Source of the DNA: Nilaparvata lugens
Taxonomy: Eukaryota > Arthropoda > Insecta > Hemiptera > Delphacidae
DNA length: 64,000 nucleotides
Assembly (NCBI RefSeq): GCF_014356525.2
Contig: NC_052508.1
Location: 41,609,858-41,673,857 of the forward strand
Direction of reading: 5' to 3'
The notes beneath the pieces are model-generated. The model made no database searches. It was not told the DNA's origin and saw only the letters and a program-made list of their open reading frames with translations. Position 1 is the first letter of the stretch. Each line of letters starts with the position of its first letter. This document shows positions 32,794 through 45,013 of the stretch, piece by piece. The translations under genes and the position numbers were made by a program.

Positions 32794-34116
32794 AGAAAAC
32801 GACGAGTACCGTGGATGACTGAAGACATACTTAAGATGATGGGACGTAGAGACAAAGCACATAGAAAATTTAAAAAGACATTTGACTTGGACAGTTTGAT
32901 AGAGTATAGGAGCCTTAGAAATAGGGTTAAACAGGAATTACGGAACTCAAAGATTAGGTACTTGAATTCGTTTATGACAAACAATAGACAAGACTCTAAA
33001 TCACTTTGGCAGGGAATAAAAGAATTCGGGCTTGGCAAACAGAAATCGAATCCACAAATTGACTTACCATTGAATAATATAAATGACCATTTCGTTTCAC
33101 ACTCTAACCAACGCGACGAAGTTGTCATTGCTAATCATATAGATGATCTTGAAGAGCAGGTTACAAACTTAGATTTACCAATCACTGATCAATTTCATTT
33201 CCATCCAATCTCAGAAGAAGACACTTTCAGAGCAATTCAACGTATTCATAGTAATGCTACGGGTGTAGACAAAATTCCTATTAAATTTATCAAGAAGATG
33301 TTATTTGCTGTTTTACCAACCATTACATACATTTTCAACAAGTCACTTGAAGAAGGCATTTTCCCTGAAAACTGGAAGTTTGCTCTGGTTCGCCCTCTAA
33401 ATAAAGTTCCATCACCCAATAAAGTTGAGGATTTTAGACCAATCAGTATTTTACCTGCATTGTCCAAAGTGCTAGAAAGACTCATTCATGCTCAAGTTGT
33501 AAAATTTCTAGACAACAATAGTAAGCTTCATAACTTTCAATCAGGCTTTAGAAAATTCCATTCAACTGAGACAGCTCTGCTTCGTGTCACTGATGATATA
33601 AGGTTAGCTATGGACCAAAGAAAATGCACCATCCTCACCCTATTTGATTTTTCTAAAGCATTCGATACTGTTGATCATACAGTCCTTCTGAATAAGTTGG
33701 CTATTCTTGGTTTCAGTCACAACTCGTTAGTTTGGTTTAAATCCTATCTATTAGGTAGGAAACAATGTGTATCTGTCGGTGACAAAAAGTCAACTTGGAA
33801 AAACGTTATGCATGGAGTACCACAAGGTTCAATTTTAGGCCCTCTCCTCTTCACTTTGTATGCTAATGACCTTTCTTCCATTATCAAATTCTCCAGTTTC
33901 CATACTTATGCAGACGACCTTCAAATCTATTTAAGCTGTCCCATAACAAAAATTAATGAAACAGTTGGAATAATGAATCAGGATATCAATTCGATAGTGG
34001 AATGGACAAAGAAAAATGGCCTTAAGCTTAATCCCATCAAAACACAACCCATTATAATTGGATATTCTCGTCTTATAAACAATATTGACCTTGAATCGAT
34101 TCACAAATTAGTGTAG
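32794..34116 (+). pseudogene. LINE E ORF2: reverse transcriptase
   Basis: Long open RT region. Linker: RKRRVPWMTEDILKMMGRRD then RYLNSFM. RT blocks: NWKFALVRPLNKVPSPNKVE, DFRPISILPALSKVLERLI, FQSGFRKFHSTETALLRVTD, LTLFDFSKAFDTVDHTVLL, SYLLGRKQCVSVGD, MHGVPQGSILGPLLFTLYAN and FHTYADDLQIYLSC with intact YADD. It ends with an in-frame TAG at 34114, after which the thumb continues in another frame. Codon 32815 is the first ATG, but as the element is truncated no native start exists. Conservation of all catalytic blocks suggests a recent insertion. Confidence 0.9.
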
Positions 34117-34733
34117 ACGGTAATGACATTCCTTACTGTAGCTCAGTTAAAATTTAGGCATTATTATGAATAATACTCTTGACTGGTCAGAACAAGTGAA
34201 CAAAACTTGTATTGAAGAAAATGCACGATATCCTCCCTAGAAACATTAAATTATTATTGGTTCAATCTCTCATCTTCCCACATTTAATGTATTGTAATTC
34301 TGTTCTTAACGATATGCAAGTCACTCTGAATGATAAACTACAGCGTTGCCAAAATTATTGTCTACGTTTCGTCTACTCTCTCCAACGCCATGATCATATC
34401 ACCCCAGCCCACATTGCTAGTTCAACATTGAAGCTTCCCGATCAGAGGCTTTTTCGAATAGTCAAGCTTGTTAGAGATATCTTGAAATACGGTAATCCGA
34501 ACTATTTTAAAGATGATTTCAAATTTGTCTCTGAAGGTAGGAGGATAGATGCTTCACATACTAGAACCGGAGAAAGTACTTTAAGGATACCCAATCATCG
34601 AACTACTATTTTCACAAAATCCTTCTTAGTCAGTGCCTGTCGTGCATGGAATGCACTTCCTGTTTCTATCAGGTCCATCGAGAGCCGAGCGAGCTTCATC
34701 CTGACTTTAAAAAACATATTTTGGAACAAATGA
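34117..34733 (+). pseudogene. LINE E ORF2: thumb and C-terminus in shifted frame
   Basis: From 34155 the other frame reads LGIIMNNTLDWSEQVNKTC (the YLG..D..L.W block), then MHDILPRNIKLLLVQSLIFP, HLMYCNSVLND (thumb), KLQRCQNYCLRFVYSL, DASHTRTGESTLRIPNHRTT and SACRAWNALPVSIRSIESRA to the stop at 34733. One or two frame changes near 34115-34215 separate it from the palm. Three nearby indels in homopolymer-poor DNA suggest real decay rather than sequencing error only. Confidence 0.85.
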
Positions 34734-35073
34734 CTGAAACTGTCCGGCCCTAGAACGATCACATGACAACCATCCCTCACCCATTCCACCAATATAAACC
34801 TTTAAACCATGTTATAGAACGAATTGTATATATATATATATATTATATAAACTCATGTTATTTCGCATAACAATATGATTATTATCTATAGTTATTATAT
34901 TACAAATTGCTTTTTCATATCATATACAGTTAAATAGTTATTTTCCTAGTCTATATTATGTAAATTCATCTATAATTTTGCTGTATTGTAAGCTATTGTA
35001 TATAAGTGTATAAGCCAGTATATATTGTAATCTACATAAATAAAGTACTCAATCAATCAATCAATCAATCAAT

Positions 35074-35839
35074 CTCTTTTTCTATTTTACTCCCTTCCCC
35101 ACACACATGAACAATCTCCATTTCTCCTTGACCCTCGCACTCATTCCTCTCAACTTACAGTTGAATACAATATAATCCCACACTTCGAAGGGCAGTCGAA
35201 GTCCTGCCGCCCAAACAAAGCAATTCACTCGCATTCTCATCACGTTTTTCTCTTTCTCAGAGTTCACAAAGTGAACATCAATCATATTGGTCTCTATCAT
35301 AAGCCCGGCACAAATACGTACAAGTCAACGTGTGAGCTGACGCAGAATAGAATGAGAGAACTCGTCCACCGTGATAGAGGAAAAACTGCATTCTGTTGGA
35401 TGAGGTTAGGATTTGATGAAGATAAAAATGATGCTAATAATAAGTAGATTAATCCTGTCACTTACTTCACATGGTCTGATGCCGAAATGTATCATTTTCA
35501 TTAGACCCCTTGCATTTAATATCATAAAAGCTGCATAATTACTATTTGCATTGGCATCACTGAAAACGAGACAACGATAGACAGGGATGTTTCACAAGAA
35601 TAAAAAAATTATGTTGTACTTAAGACCTTAAAAATTGAACGGGAATATCGCATCCAACTTGTTTCAAATCAAAATATTTCAGATAATTAACTCATTTTCC
35701 ATATCAATCATTTTGCACCATATTATTGAAAATGGGCAATACTCGAAGGGCTTGGTCTAATAACTAACTCCTCCCAATGAACTCCTAGCTCCTAGTGAAC
35801 TTTCCCTTAGAATCAATAATTGATTGCCCACTATAAATT
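35074..35839. other. No gene seen
   Basis: C/T-rich DNA continuing from before LINE E, then AT-rich unassigned sequence. Confidence 0.4.
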
Positions 35840-35935
35840 ATATCTATCTTTTATATGAATTATATATATATAATTAAGTATATATATATATATATAATAT
35901 ATATATATATATATTATATATATATATATATATAT
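35840..35935. repeat. (TA)n microsatellite
   Basis: Broken TA runs of nearly 100 bp directly before the next interspersed repeat. TA runs in front of ACTAGC-type repeat starts recur at 58976 in this window. Confidence 0.9.
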
Positions 35936-37662
35936 ACTAGCAGGGTACCCGTGCTTCGCTACGGGAATTAAATGATCAAATTATTTTTGTAAAATATTTA
36001 TAACCTGAATTCTACCAAAGCCGTTATAATCGTTTTTGAGATCCACCATACAAACAAAAATTGCTCGATGAATAGAACTTGAATAATAAATTGATATAGT
36101 CTCGTCACTGTCATAGAATTTTGTATCCGAAAAGGTGCTCTCCCTGGATGAAAATATTATTATATATAGGACCGTTTCAAGTTTCATTCAAATACGTTTT
36201 TATTATAATACTTAGTTACCCAAAAATCATTTTCAGTAAGTGTGATGATTAGTTGCATTGCTATCACCTCAGTTTGAACAACACATTCAACTCTGTTGAT
36301 TCAACAGCGTATTTTAAAAAGCAATCAAAAGTTAGCGATGCCTTATGGTGTCACCCAGTTGCTCTTATGCACTCATCTTGACATCAGGGAATATTTCTAT
36401 TGAATCATGCAATGTTTTCAAATTATATTGCTAAATGTTATAACCACAGCTGTTAGTTTTCCCTCTTCCTCTCTTCAGTTTTCAACAAACGATGGAAATT
36501 TCTGTTTCAGTAAGCTGCCACTTGGATGATCAATTTTTCCTCTCAAATTATCTCAGAGATGAGACTCAGCTCAAATTTTTGTATCACGGACCTACTATTC
36601 GCTAGGAGCATCTTATGATCTGCCCTCTATCGGTAATAAATAAAGAAATTAGGCCACAGCTTGGCATGAAGATTATTGAGTCTAAACATTTGAATTAATT
36701 ATTGATGTGTTGGAAGTGCTCTGTAGAATAGTAGCCAAATTGCAGCGAATTTTGTGGAATATTGGGCGGGGCTTAAGAGTCGACCTCGACTTTATCCATT
36801 GGCAATCAATATTTTTCGTTGACAGTTATCAAATTAGCAGTGATCATGTTATTTTTGCTTTTACTTGATGCAATTGGAAATAGAATTCCAAATCATGTTC
36901 ATTTGGGATTGGTCGACCCTGGTATCCATGGATCTCTTGCTTATTCTTGAATTTCTGGCATAGCCTTTCGCTTAAGCTGGTTTACACCGAAGTTATTGAC
37001 AAAATGTTGATAACTTTATCCTTATGGATTCTATTAGATTGAACGGAACTCGACTAACACATATGTTCATCAAATGTTTACATTTTGTTAATAACTTTGG
37101 TGTAAACGCAGCCTTACTCTTCGTTCCACTCATTCAAAAGTGAAAAGCAGCCAATCCACTGATTCTTACCTCCATGGAAGTTCATTTATATAAGAGTCCA
37201 TTCATAATAATTAGTCTAACATTTAATGTGGCTGATTTCTCATGTCCTAAACTTTACTACCATACATATTAAAGTGAGAATTTTTAAGTGGACATTTTAA
37301 AGTTAATTTGGATAATTCTGAATAAAGTTTATTCAATCACTTTGATTATTGACTACCATTATAAGATTTCTCCCTTTAATCTAAGCTTGAAACCAGAAGC
37401 TTAGGGATGGAAATTTGAATGTAAATTAACATGTAACTTAATTTAATTTCTATCTAAATTGAGACCTAGTGCAATCGAATTTTAATATTATTAACCTACT
37501 ATGCTCTGAATTTCGTGAAAATCGTTGGAGCCGTTTTCGAGATTCGGTGAAATACAAACATATAAACATCTAAATATCTAAATATCTAAATATCTGAATA
37601 TCCAAACATCTGAACATCTAAACATATAAACAGAAATCGCTCGTTTAATAGTATAGGATGAA
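35936..37662 (+). repeat. Interspersed repeat, ACTAGC start, AGTATAGGA end
   Basis: Opens TACTAGCAGGGTACCCGTGC, TTCGCTACGGG (a GC-rich hairpin CCCGTGCTTCGCTACGGG) and ends with GCCGTTTTCGAGATTCGGTG, an ACATCTAAATATCTAAAT short-repeat run (37560-37630) and AAATCGCTCGTTTAATAGTA. A second 3' end of this style is at 39432-39520. No coding. The hairpin, microsatellite-like array and conserved ends fit non-autonomous rolling-circle (Helentron-like) repeats or SINE-like repeats; class uncertain. It hosts a MITE at 36975. Confidence 0.55.
36975..37113. mobile_element. MITE, 139 bp with TTA duplication
   Basis: Inverted ends of about 35 bp: AGCTGGTTTACACCGAAGTT, ATTGACAAAATGT on the left; read inward from the right GGCTGCGTTTACACCAAAGT, TATTAACAAAATGT. 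Flanked by TTA at 36972-36974 and 37114-37116. No coding capacity. Confidence 0.8.
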
Positions 37663-39431
37663 AGGAAATAGGACCAGCTGATGGAATATTATGATTTTTC
37701 GATTTAGTTTTTAGCTGATTTCAAAACATAAAAATATCAGGTCCAGTAGCTCAAAAGCCTGTTCAATTTCAATCATGATTAAATTCCATGAGAACTAATC
37801 AGAGCATGAGTTTTTTTAATAGAAGGCTTCTGTGATTGGTTCTCGTGGTATTCAGTCCAGATTGGAAATTAACAGACAGGACAACTGGCTCTCTCAAGGC
37901 CATGGCTGAGTAGAAACATAGAGCAACAGAGGAACCAATAAAACAGAAGCTGAAGAAATTAGTCGCATTTCTATCACCTCACAATAAACATCAATTCAAC
38001 CACCTTATGTTTGGAGAGATCGATTTCAAATTCATTTTGCTATCATCCTGTCACTTTCTGTTCCTATTCTTCCAGATGTTCCATGGATACTGCAATGTTT
38101 TAAAATAAGATCGCTAACTTTGGTAATTCAACTACAGCTATTATAATCTTTCCCTACAGTTACCTTGAAAAGTGACGATTCCTGCACTGATTACAGAACG
38201 CAAAGATTCACTTTTCCGCTCTAGTGCGGGAAAAATTTTTCTGCACTCCAGATTTGCAACATTGCAACACAAAATAGTTGGTGGGTTATATGGAGGATTA
38301 GTGCACGAAAACAAAAATTATGTTGGTAAAAATGACTGTGGTTAGATTAAGATAAGAATCATTTCAATGGTTACCCTACATTTATGATAAAATCCCAATC
38401 TAGAAATCCAAAACAAGAATAATGTTCATCTAAATCATAATTAAATAATCATCATTTACGAATTCTCATCATTGAATGATAAATAATAGTTTTTTTCTAT
38501 TGATAATTATCATCTCAACTCCAAGAAATGAGAAAAGTAGCAAATATAAATTATAAAATTCGAATTTTGAGGTTGAATGATTATTGTTCGATATTCATAT
38601 AAATAAATATAATAAAAAACATAACAATACTACAATAAATATTCTCTGTTTTCTATGTTATCTTTATAAATATTTTTCAGTTTACTTTGAGCTTTTTTCT
38701 CGTTAATTTGAGCAAAAGTCTAAATTTCTGAAATGTGTTTCAGTAATTTTTAGCTGGATGAAACAAACTTAGGTACGATTCCTCCCGCTAGGTCACGCGC
38801 TTGTCGATTCAGTCATCTTGTTGTGTTCAGCCATCTTGCATCTCGGTTCAGCCAACAAGCTGTTGGTGTGTATTTTGAATGTGAAGTTTTTGTTCCATCT
38901 GTATTTTTTCTGATAGGCCTACTTGAATGAATAAAAATGAGAACTTTGGCTGAGAATTTTCAACTTCAATTGGATTATCAATTTTTAAATGAATTACAGT
39001 TGCTATTAATAACATCACACACACACAAACATTTGATGGATTTCAGCCATCATTTTACCCATAATCATTCAATCAACCACTTCTCATATTCAATGGTAAC
39101 TGTAGGAAAAATTGAATGTGAAATACGTGCGCAAAGTTCCTCTGCTGCACTCAAGAAGCCATTCCGTCCTCGCCTACGGCTCGGGCGTAAACGTTTCTTT
39201 CGGTACAGCAAATTGTCACTTTGCGCACTAGTTACACAAATAACTATTTTCACTTGCTCACACTTTCCTTCTCACGTTTTCAACAGAGTATGGAAACTTT
39301 TTTTGATCAGATGCTACTTGAGGGACCAATAATCCTTTCTGAAAGAGCTTCAGCGATTTTTCCCAGAGTTGAAACCTGTTTCAAAATAATTTTTTTATCG
39401 CAAACATACTCTATTCCTAATCTAATAAAAA
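37663..39431. other. No gene seen
   Basis: AT-rich DNA with short frames only. 39120-39240 has a moderately GC-rich stretch (CGTCCTCGCCTACGGCTCGG) open in both strands but without recognisable similarity. Confidence 0.35.
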
Positions 39432-39520
39432 AATGTTAGAGGCGTTCTCGAGATCCGTCAGACATACATACATATCCGCAAACACACAAATTTAAACAGA
39501 AATTCTTCGCTTAGTATAAT
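39432..39520 (+). repeat. 3' end of an ACTAGC/GAGAT-type interspersed repeat
   Basis: TTAGAGGCGTTCTCGAGATC, CGTCAGACATACATACATAT, then ACACACAAATTTAAACAGAA and CTTCGCTTAGTATAATATTG parallels the end of the 35936-37662 repeat (TTTTCGAGATTCGG, ACAAACATATAAACATC, CAGAAATCGCTCGTTTAATAG). Confidence 0.5.
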
Positions 39521-40095
39521 ATTGACTTCAATGATTATGATTTCATCCAATGAGAGCTTTTTTCACATGATAATAACAACGGGTATAAAAAGCGAAAATG
39601 TCAAACATAATTGAAATCGAAACTAATAACAGCTGGCATAAAAAGCAAAAATGGCAATCATAATAAATATTTTGAATTCGAAACAGTAGCTATCATCTTA
39701 TCTCCATCTGATCTAATGTAAACAAATTATAGTAAGATTTACATCAATGTGTCAGCATCATTTGAATGGGGAGCATTGATGCTATTATGAGGTATACTGA
39801 CAGTTTCAAGTGAATATCAACGAACTGTTATGCATATTCTCCAATATTTTTATCGAAAGCTACCTTCTATTTTCTTTGGTAACACAACTATTGTTTGGGA
39901 ATAATTGATTCATGGGGAAAGCGCCTTACTTCTATTGAAGATATTTTTACATTAGGAAAAGCAGAATAACTATTTGGACGTTTTAATAAATAACCCCTTT
40001 CTTTCGTCAAGTTAAATTCTGGCCGAATTTCCTCATTCTTTGCTCACAGATTTCAAAACGGACACTTCTGAAGTTTTAAAAATACCCACCACTTG

Positions 40096-40155
40096 TCATA
40101 CTGAATAATTAAATTTTCATTGAAATACTGAATAATTAAATTTTCATTGAAATTG
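40096..40155. repeat. 27-bp tandem duplication
   Basis: CTGAATAATTAAATTTTCAT TGAAATA occurs twice in direct succession. Confidence 0.9.
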
Positions 40156-40379
40156 TTTAAGCTGTTCACGCGATCTTTCAAACAAAATTAGTAACAACGC
40201 GATATACAAACAAAATTAGTCTTGATAGAATAGGATCAATTGATAGAACTCCCGTCATGAAAGTTTGTTCTATGAAACATAAAAATTATCTATACTCCCA
40301 GGAATAGAAATAAAAATATTTATTAATAAATATTAGACATGTAATGCCATTATCAAGTATTTGGAGAATAAATAATAAT

Positions 40380-40800
40380 ATAATATTATCAGTAAAAGCT
40401 GTGATTGAAGTAGCAGTGCCCAATCAATTTTTCCGCGATAAATGCATTTCAATCTTCAACTTGGTGCCAACCTAACAAAGTTAACTCAACTTAATGCCAA
40501 CCTGACAAAATTATTAATTTGGTTACCAGTTAAAAACTGTTTCAAAGAGGTACTCTCTCTAGATTATAGTTCAATATCAACATATGGTATGGACATTTCA
40601 ATAATTATAACTAAGAGATTGGAATAAGAAGAATATACATGCTAAAAGACGATCTTTAAACCCTTAAAAGATTTCTTAGTGAGCACCTAGGACTTATAAG
40701 GAAGCTATATTCCAAGTTTTGTTGCAATCCGTCCAGTAGTTTTCCAGAAATCGTGATCAGTGAGTCAGTAAGTCAGTGAGTCAGTGGGATAAGAGTTTTA
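40380..40800 (-). repeat. Interspersed repeat with (GTCA/GTGA)n end (copy 1)
   Basis: Inverted, diverged copy of 58975-59420. Shared blocks in opposite orientation: TTTCAATCTTCAACTTGGTG, CCAACCTAACAAAGTTAACT, CCAACCTGACAAAATTATTA, GAGGTACTC, AGACGATCTTTAAACCCTTA and the CAGTGAGTCAGT run at 40760. An open frame of 61 codons in it has no meaning. Confidence 0.8.
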
Positions 40801-42436
40801 TGAGTATGTGTATCTGTGCTCATATTTCTGAAATACAGTTCTTAGTCCCAATTCATTTCCAATTCATGCTCTTAATTCTTTACCAAGTTTTCTATTGATC
40901 TGATAAGAGCATGAGACAGAATACAGAAGCTCATGATCATTTATTTACAGAAGCACAATTGACATGGAAGTTGAATTTAAAATGATAGCTGTATTTGGAT
41001 AGAAGATGTCCTTGGAAGTGAGAGTTTGAAAGGAAAAAAACCGAGATCAATTTTTATGTTCAGAAAAATTAGCTGTCCAGATTTTTTAAAAATCTGGAGC
41101 ATTTGAAATGAGAGCCGGAGGTCGCAGAGTGGTTGGGATCAAGAGTGAACTCCTAACAGTGTTAATTTTGATGAGAGGAGGTGTACACTGTATAACACCA
41201 TTGCCTGCTAAATAATGCAGAAGGTCGGCTACACCATTGTGCGGCTAGTTTCAGTTGCCAACTCAAACCACTCAAAGTTCATTTGGATGCGACACGCATT
41301 GCGGAGGCGGAGCTGGAAAGAAGGGCAGAGGAAGAGGAGGTTAAGGAGGAAGGAGAGAAAAGGATAATAAGAGAGAAAAAGAGTAAAGAAGGAGAAAGAG
41401 AGAGGTGTGGTAATTGAATGACTCTGTCCCTGGAACAGCTATAAAAGATCTGTTTCTGTAATGTAGATTACGATCACAGGATGTGGAAATCCATGGAGCA
41501 CTTGATGATGTTGATGGTGGGGGGGGATGGATGCCAAGACAAACCGGGCGAGATGTTACTTAATAAATACACTTCGTAGAAAGTTGCAAAACTCTTGGCA
41601 GACTACATCGTCAGAACACAACCGCTATAAAAAGAGTTGTAAGTGGTAGCAAGGACCCTCATCCTTCTTCGTGCATTTTCCATGTAAAGTATGCAAGAAG
41701 AACATCCCCAGACATTGCCTTAGGAAACATTAGACGCTTTCACAGAGCATAGTTTCAGTGCTCCCGGAAATGGATATGACCGCATATCGTGACACAAACC
41801 CCTCCGACCAACAGTGCCAACCCTCTGTACCACACTGTGATGTGTCATTTATTCATAGCAGGCTGGAGCAGACCACTTTCCGGCGCTGAAGGTCAGGCAG
41901 GCCTCCACTTTTATGAATTTCTATCAAGGGTGTTATATCTGCTTCATTTGAAGACCCTGACATTTTGAAAATGGTGTTGAGTGGATGCTTAATTGAAAGT
42001 TTCCATACTTTCCACGGTGAATAGAGTGATAAAAGAAACTCGAAGTGAGTTTGAAACTCTACAATACAAAGTGACTCATCAATCAGTTGAATCGATAGAA
42101 AGGAGATGGAAATGACTCAATGAGTTATTGAGATTTGGATTACTATGCAACCATTGAAATATTATATTGAAAAAAAAATTGAAACCAGGATCGTACATAA
42201 ATGGAATCAGAAGCTTTGAAAAAAAACATCTAAAATATTTCTTAACTGTTTTGAGAAGTAGAGTACTGTCCTTTTCAACAATTTTTTTTTTAATCAATTT
42301 CATCAGTTCAAATTCCAATCGAGTGATAATAATGATGAAGCATTAGTTTAAATGACGATTTAAGTAGATTTCCCCTGCTAAAATTATCCAATTAGTAAAA
42401 TTTTCTATGGATATAGATTGTCAACTTATCATTTTC
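40801..42436. other. No gene seen; includes a purine-rich tract
   Basis: 41300-41405 is strongly purine-rich (GGAAGAGGAGGTTAAGGAGG) and 41518-41528 has a run of G. The rest is unassigned. The final 100 bp before the LTR element includes a diverged version of the LTR 3' end (see findings). Confidence 0.4.
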
Positions 42437-42488
42437 ATTCTTCTAAACATTCTTGATTGTGTCTCATGAGGAATAAATCCATAATTAC
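42437..42488 (+). repeat. 52-bp flanking direct repeat, left
   Basis: ATTCTTCTAAACATTCTTGA through AATAAATCCATAATTAC, identical to 50589-50640. It abuts the first base of the 5' LTR, like a target duplication but about ten times longer than normal for an LTR element. Confidence 0.9.
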
Positions 42489-43966
42489 TGTAAAGTATCG
42501 GAAATTTGGGTAGATAAAAATCCCTAACCGAAGTATTAATAGGTCTGAAATAAAGTAACTGGCTAATATCGCCAAATAGATAACAATTAAGATTAGATAG
42601 CATCAGCTTGTTCTGGCTAAACGGTACAAAAAACCTAAAAGGATTTGAAAGAATTTGTTGCTAATAAATATATTATTATATAAAATATTTGAAGATTGAG
42701 GTTAGGTATATGCATTCAGTGATCGGCGACCTAACGATCGACCAAATCGAGCAACGTAGAATCTGACCAAAACCCTTGGCAGAGCTCTATTGCAACAAAA
42801 CAGTATGCAATGTGAAAGAACACATGATCACGTGGCTAACTATTAGGTAGCATGAAACAAATATTAGTATATAGAATATTAGCTAGCATGTAGAGAGCAT
42901 AAGTAAAAAACCAAATAAAAATAATTAAGTGTATTCAGGAAATAGGAGGTACCAGGCGCATGAATACTGAATCAAATTTGCATGCACCAATAGCACAATA
43001 GCAGTTAATAGGCGGCAATTGTAGGCCAATTCAAAAATATTTATATATATTTCTATAAATGTTCGGAATTTATGTTAAATTGTTGTATAGTCTATGTTAT
43101 AGATATGGCCTGAAGGCAAAGAAATTATTAAACACACAACCTAAGTAATAATTTGATATTTTTTGTACGATCTATTTGAACCTAAATGGCGGAGGACTAA
43201 GATATTCAAATTTTATGTTAATTTGAAAGTCGGAAATAAGATTTGTAAAATTGAGAAGGGAGAACCATCACTCGCCAGCCAAATGCCACCATGAGAGGAC
43301 CCTAAATATTTTAGAGCGTAATACCTTGCTATAAATTGTAAAAGCTAAAGTTAGATCAAATTATTAAATTTCTTAAAGGACTTTGTGATGCTCTTGTAAA
43401 GCAGAAGTCATTTTCAATTTCAAATATTTTTGTAAACCCTTGGAAGAGACGATTCCGGCTACCATATTCCAGGACCACCAGGAGTTGGATCGACATCGGC
43501 GGCTTATAAGAAGATTTTCGACACGTGAGTGATAAATATTGAATTAGTGATGGGCGCCCTAGTGCTTCGAATCTATCAAATGATCAAAGCTAGCTCGTCG
43601 AAAGGGTTTTTATTATAAATTAAGAATTTAATAAGAAAAATACTTGCGCAAGTAAAATTAGTATTAAAGGTATTTTATTGAAGGTAAATATAGATCAATA
43701 CATTTCAGAAAATTCCATTGAATCAAAGAAGTATAAAATCTAGGCTATTAAAACACATTCATATGATCTTTAATTTTTGCAATATAATTTGCGATAGTTT
43801 GTTATAGCTCTAATTCACTAGATGAATTGCTCTACCTATTCCATCAGGTGCCGAATCTTGCACCCTGAGATAAAATATATATTCAATATAGAGAAATCTA
43901 CTAAGTACTAGAGAATTTAATATATATATATATTTGGATTATTAGTTGCCAATTTATCAAGTTGAT
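42489..43966 (+). repeat. 5' LTR of gag-only retrotransposon
   Basis: Starts TGTAAAGTATCGGAAATTTG. Matches 49123-50590 end to end with only scattered single-base indels, mostly in A or T runs, and a few substitutions. The conventional CA end would be TTATCA at 43959; shared sequence continues 7 bp further (AGTTGAT). It contains a splice-donor consensus GTGAGT at 43525 after a 28-codon open stretch, and an internal TA run near 43918. Confidence 0.9.
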
Positions 43967-45013
43967 CTTAAAGAACCTATTTTTAATTGAATTGTCCAAG
44001 TCGACAAGTATTAGCAAGCTCATATCGCAGCTACATGCAAAGGATGCATATGATTTTAAGATAAAGGCACATGGTAATGATTCGTGCCATAAATCTAGAG
44101 TATAAAGTTTAGCCTGTGATATTTTACTGATTTCAATTATTGTTCTATTTTTATTTTATATTATATTTTTATCGCTCTTTATATATTTTTTGCCTCGATC
44201 TTTTTTTTGCATTATTTGTTAATATATGTATCAAATTGTTTATGGTGTGCAATTTATTTTAATTCCTCAACACTATAGTATAAGTATCATATTTATATAT
44301 TTATTTTTTAATGAATTACAAGAGTTATAGGGGAAGCTCATATCTGGGCCTATAAGATTTTATGAGACTGAATTCTATTGAAAAACCACGACCTAACTAT
44401 ATAATTATATCAAATATTCATGCTCTACCGACTGATGCCAAGCAGGAGGCTAATCGTTATTTAAATATAAAGAATAACGTCATAGAAACATGCCGTACCA
44501 ACGTGGGACTGATGATGAGAGCCGAGCTCATTGAATAATTATTTGAAATTAAGTCAATAACCATATTGAAAATTATAGATAACTTATACGAGTATTGAGG
44601 AAAACAGGCGAAGTAAAATTTGTATTACTTTTGGGGAATCAATAGCTTTAAATAAAGAGAAATTATATGTTTTAAAGAAAATTTTATATTATTGTTATTG
44701 TAAAAAATATATGTTTTATAGAGAGAGATTATATTTTATAAGCCTAAACTGCTATTACTTTCTAGTCAAGAATATATTATGTATTTAAGCCGGTTGGAAA
44801 ATAAGTCACAGTCTGTAAACTAGTCAAGAATTAAAACTAAACATTGGGGGCGCTAGAGCATTATAAAAAACTTAAGTATAAATACCTTGTCTTTGAGTAT
44901 CCAAACACTTTGCACATAACTGTTTCACTGTAAGTCCCGGTTTGTGTCTCTTTTTTAAGCATTTTCGCTTATTATTTATCACTTTTTAATTAGCATTTAT
45001 CATATTTGACACA
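43967..45013 (+). other. Leader between 5' LTR and gag
   Basis: About 1 kb AT-rich untranslated DNA. No obvious tRNA primer-binding match directly after the LTR (CTTAAAGAACC). The last 120 bp before ATG 45014 are less AT-rich (GTTTCACTGTAAGTCCCGG). Confidence 0.5.

Larger units (their letters stand above)
32793..35073 (+). mobile_element. LINE E: 5'-truncated CR1/Jockey-like retrotransposon
   Basis: Starts abruptly at 32793 after the pyrimidine tract, lacks ORF1 and EN, carries most of ORF2 and ends with an AATAAA at 35039 and the tail (AATC)n at 35051-35073. Pyrimidine-rich DNA resumes after the tail, so the element sits in one C/T-rich tract. No clean target duplication is visible. Confidence 0.9.

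Noticed and set aside
32368..34116. A single 582-codon protein starting in the pyrimidine tract
   Set aside because: The first 140 codons are low-complexity C/T-rich DNA with a 71-bp duplication; the LINE begins at 32793. The fusion is accidental.
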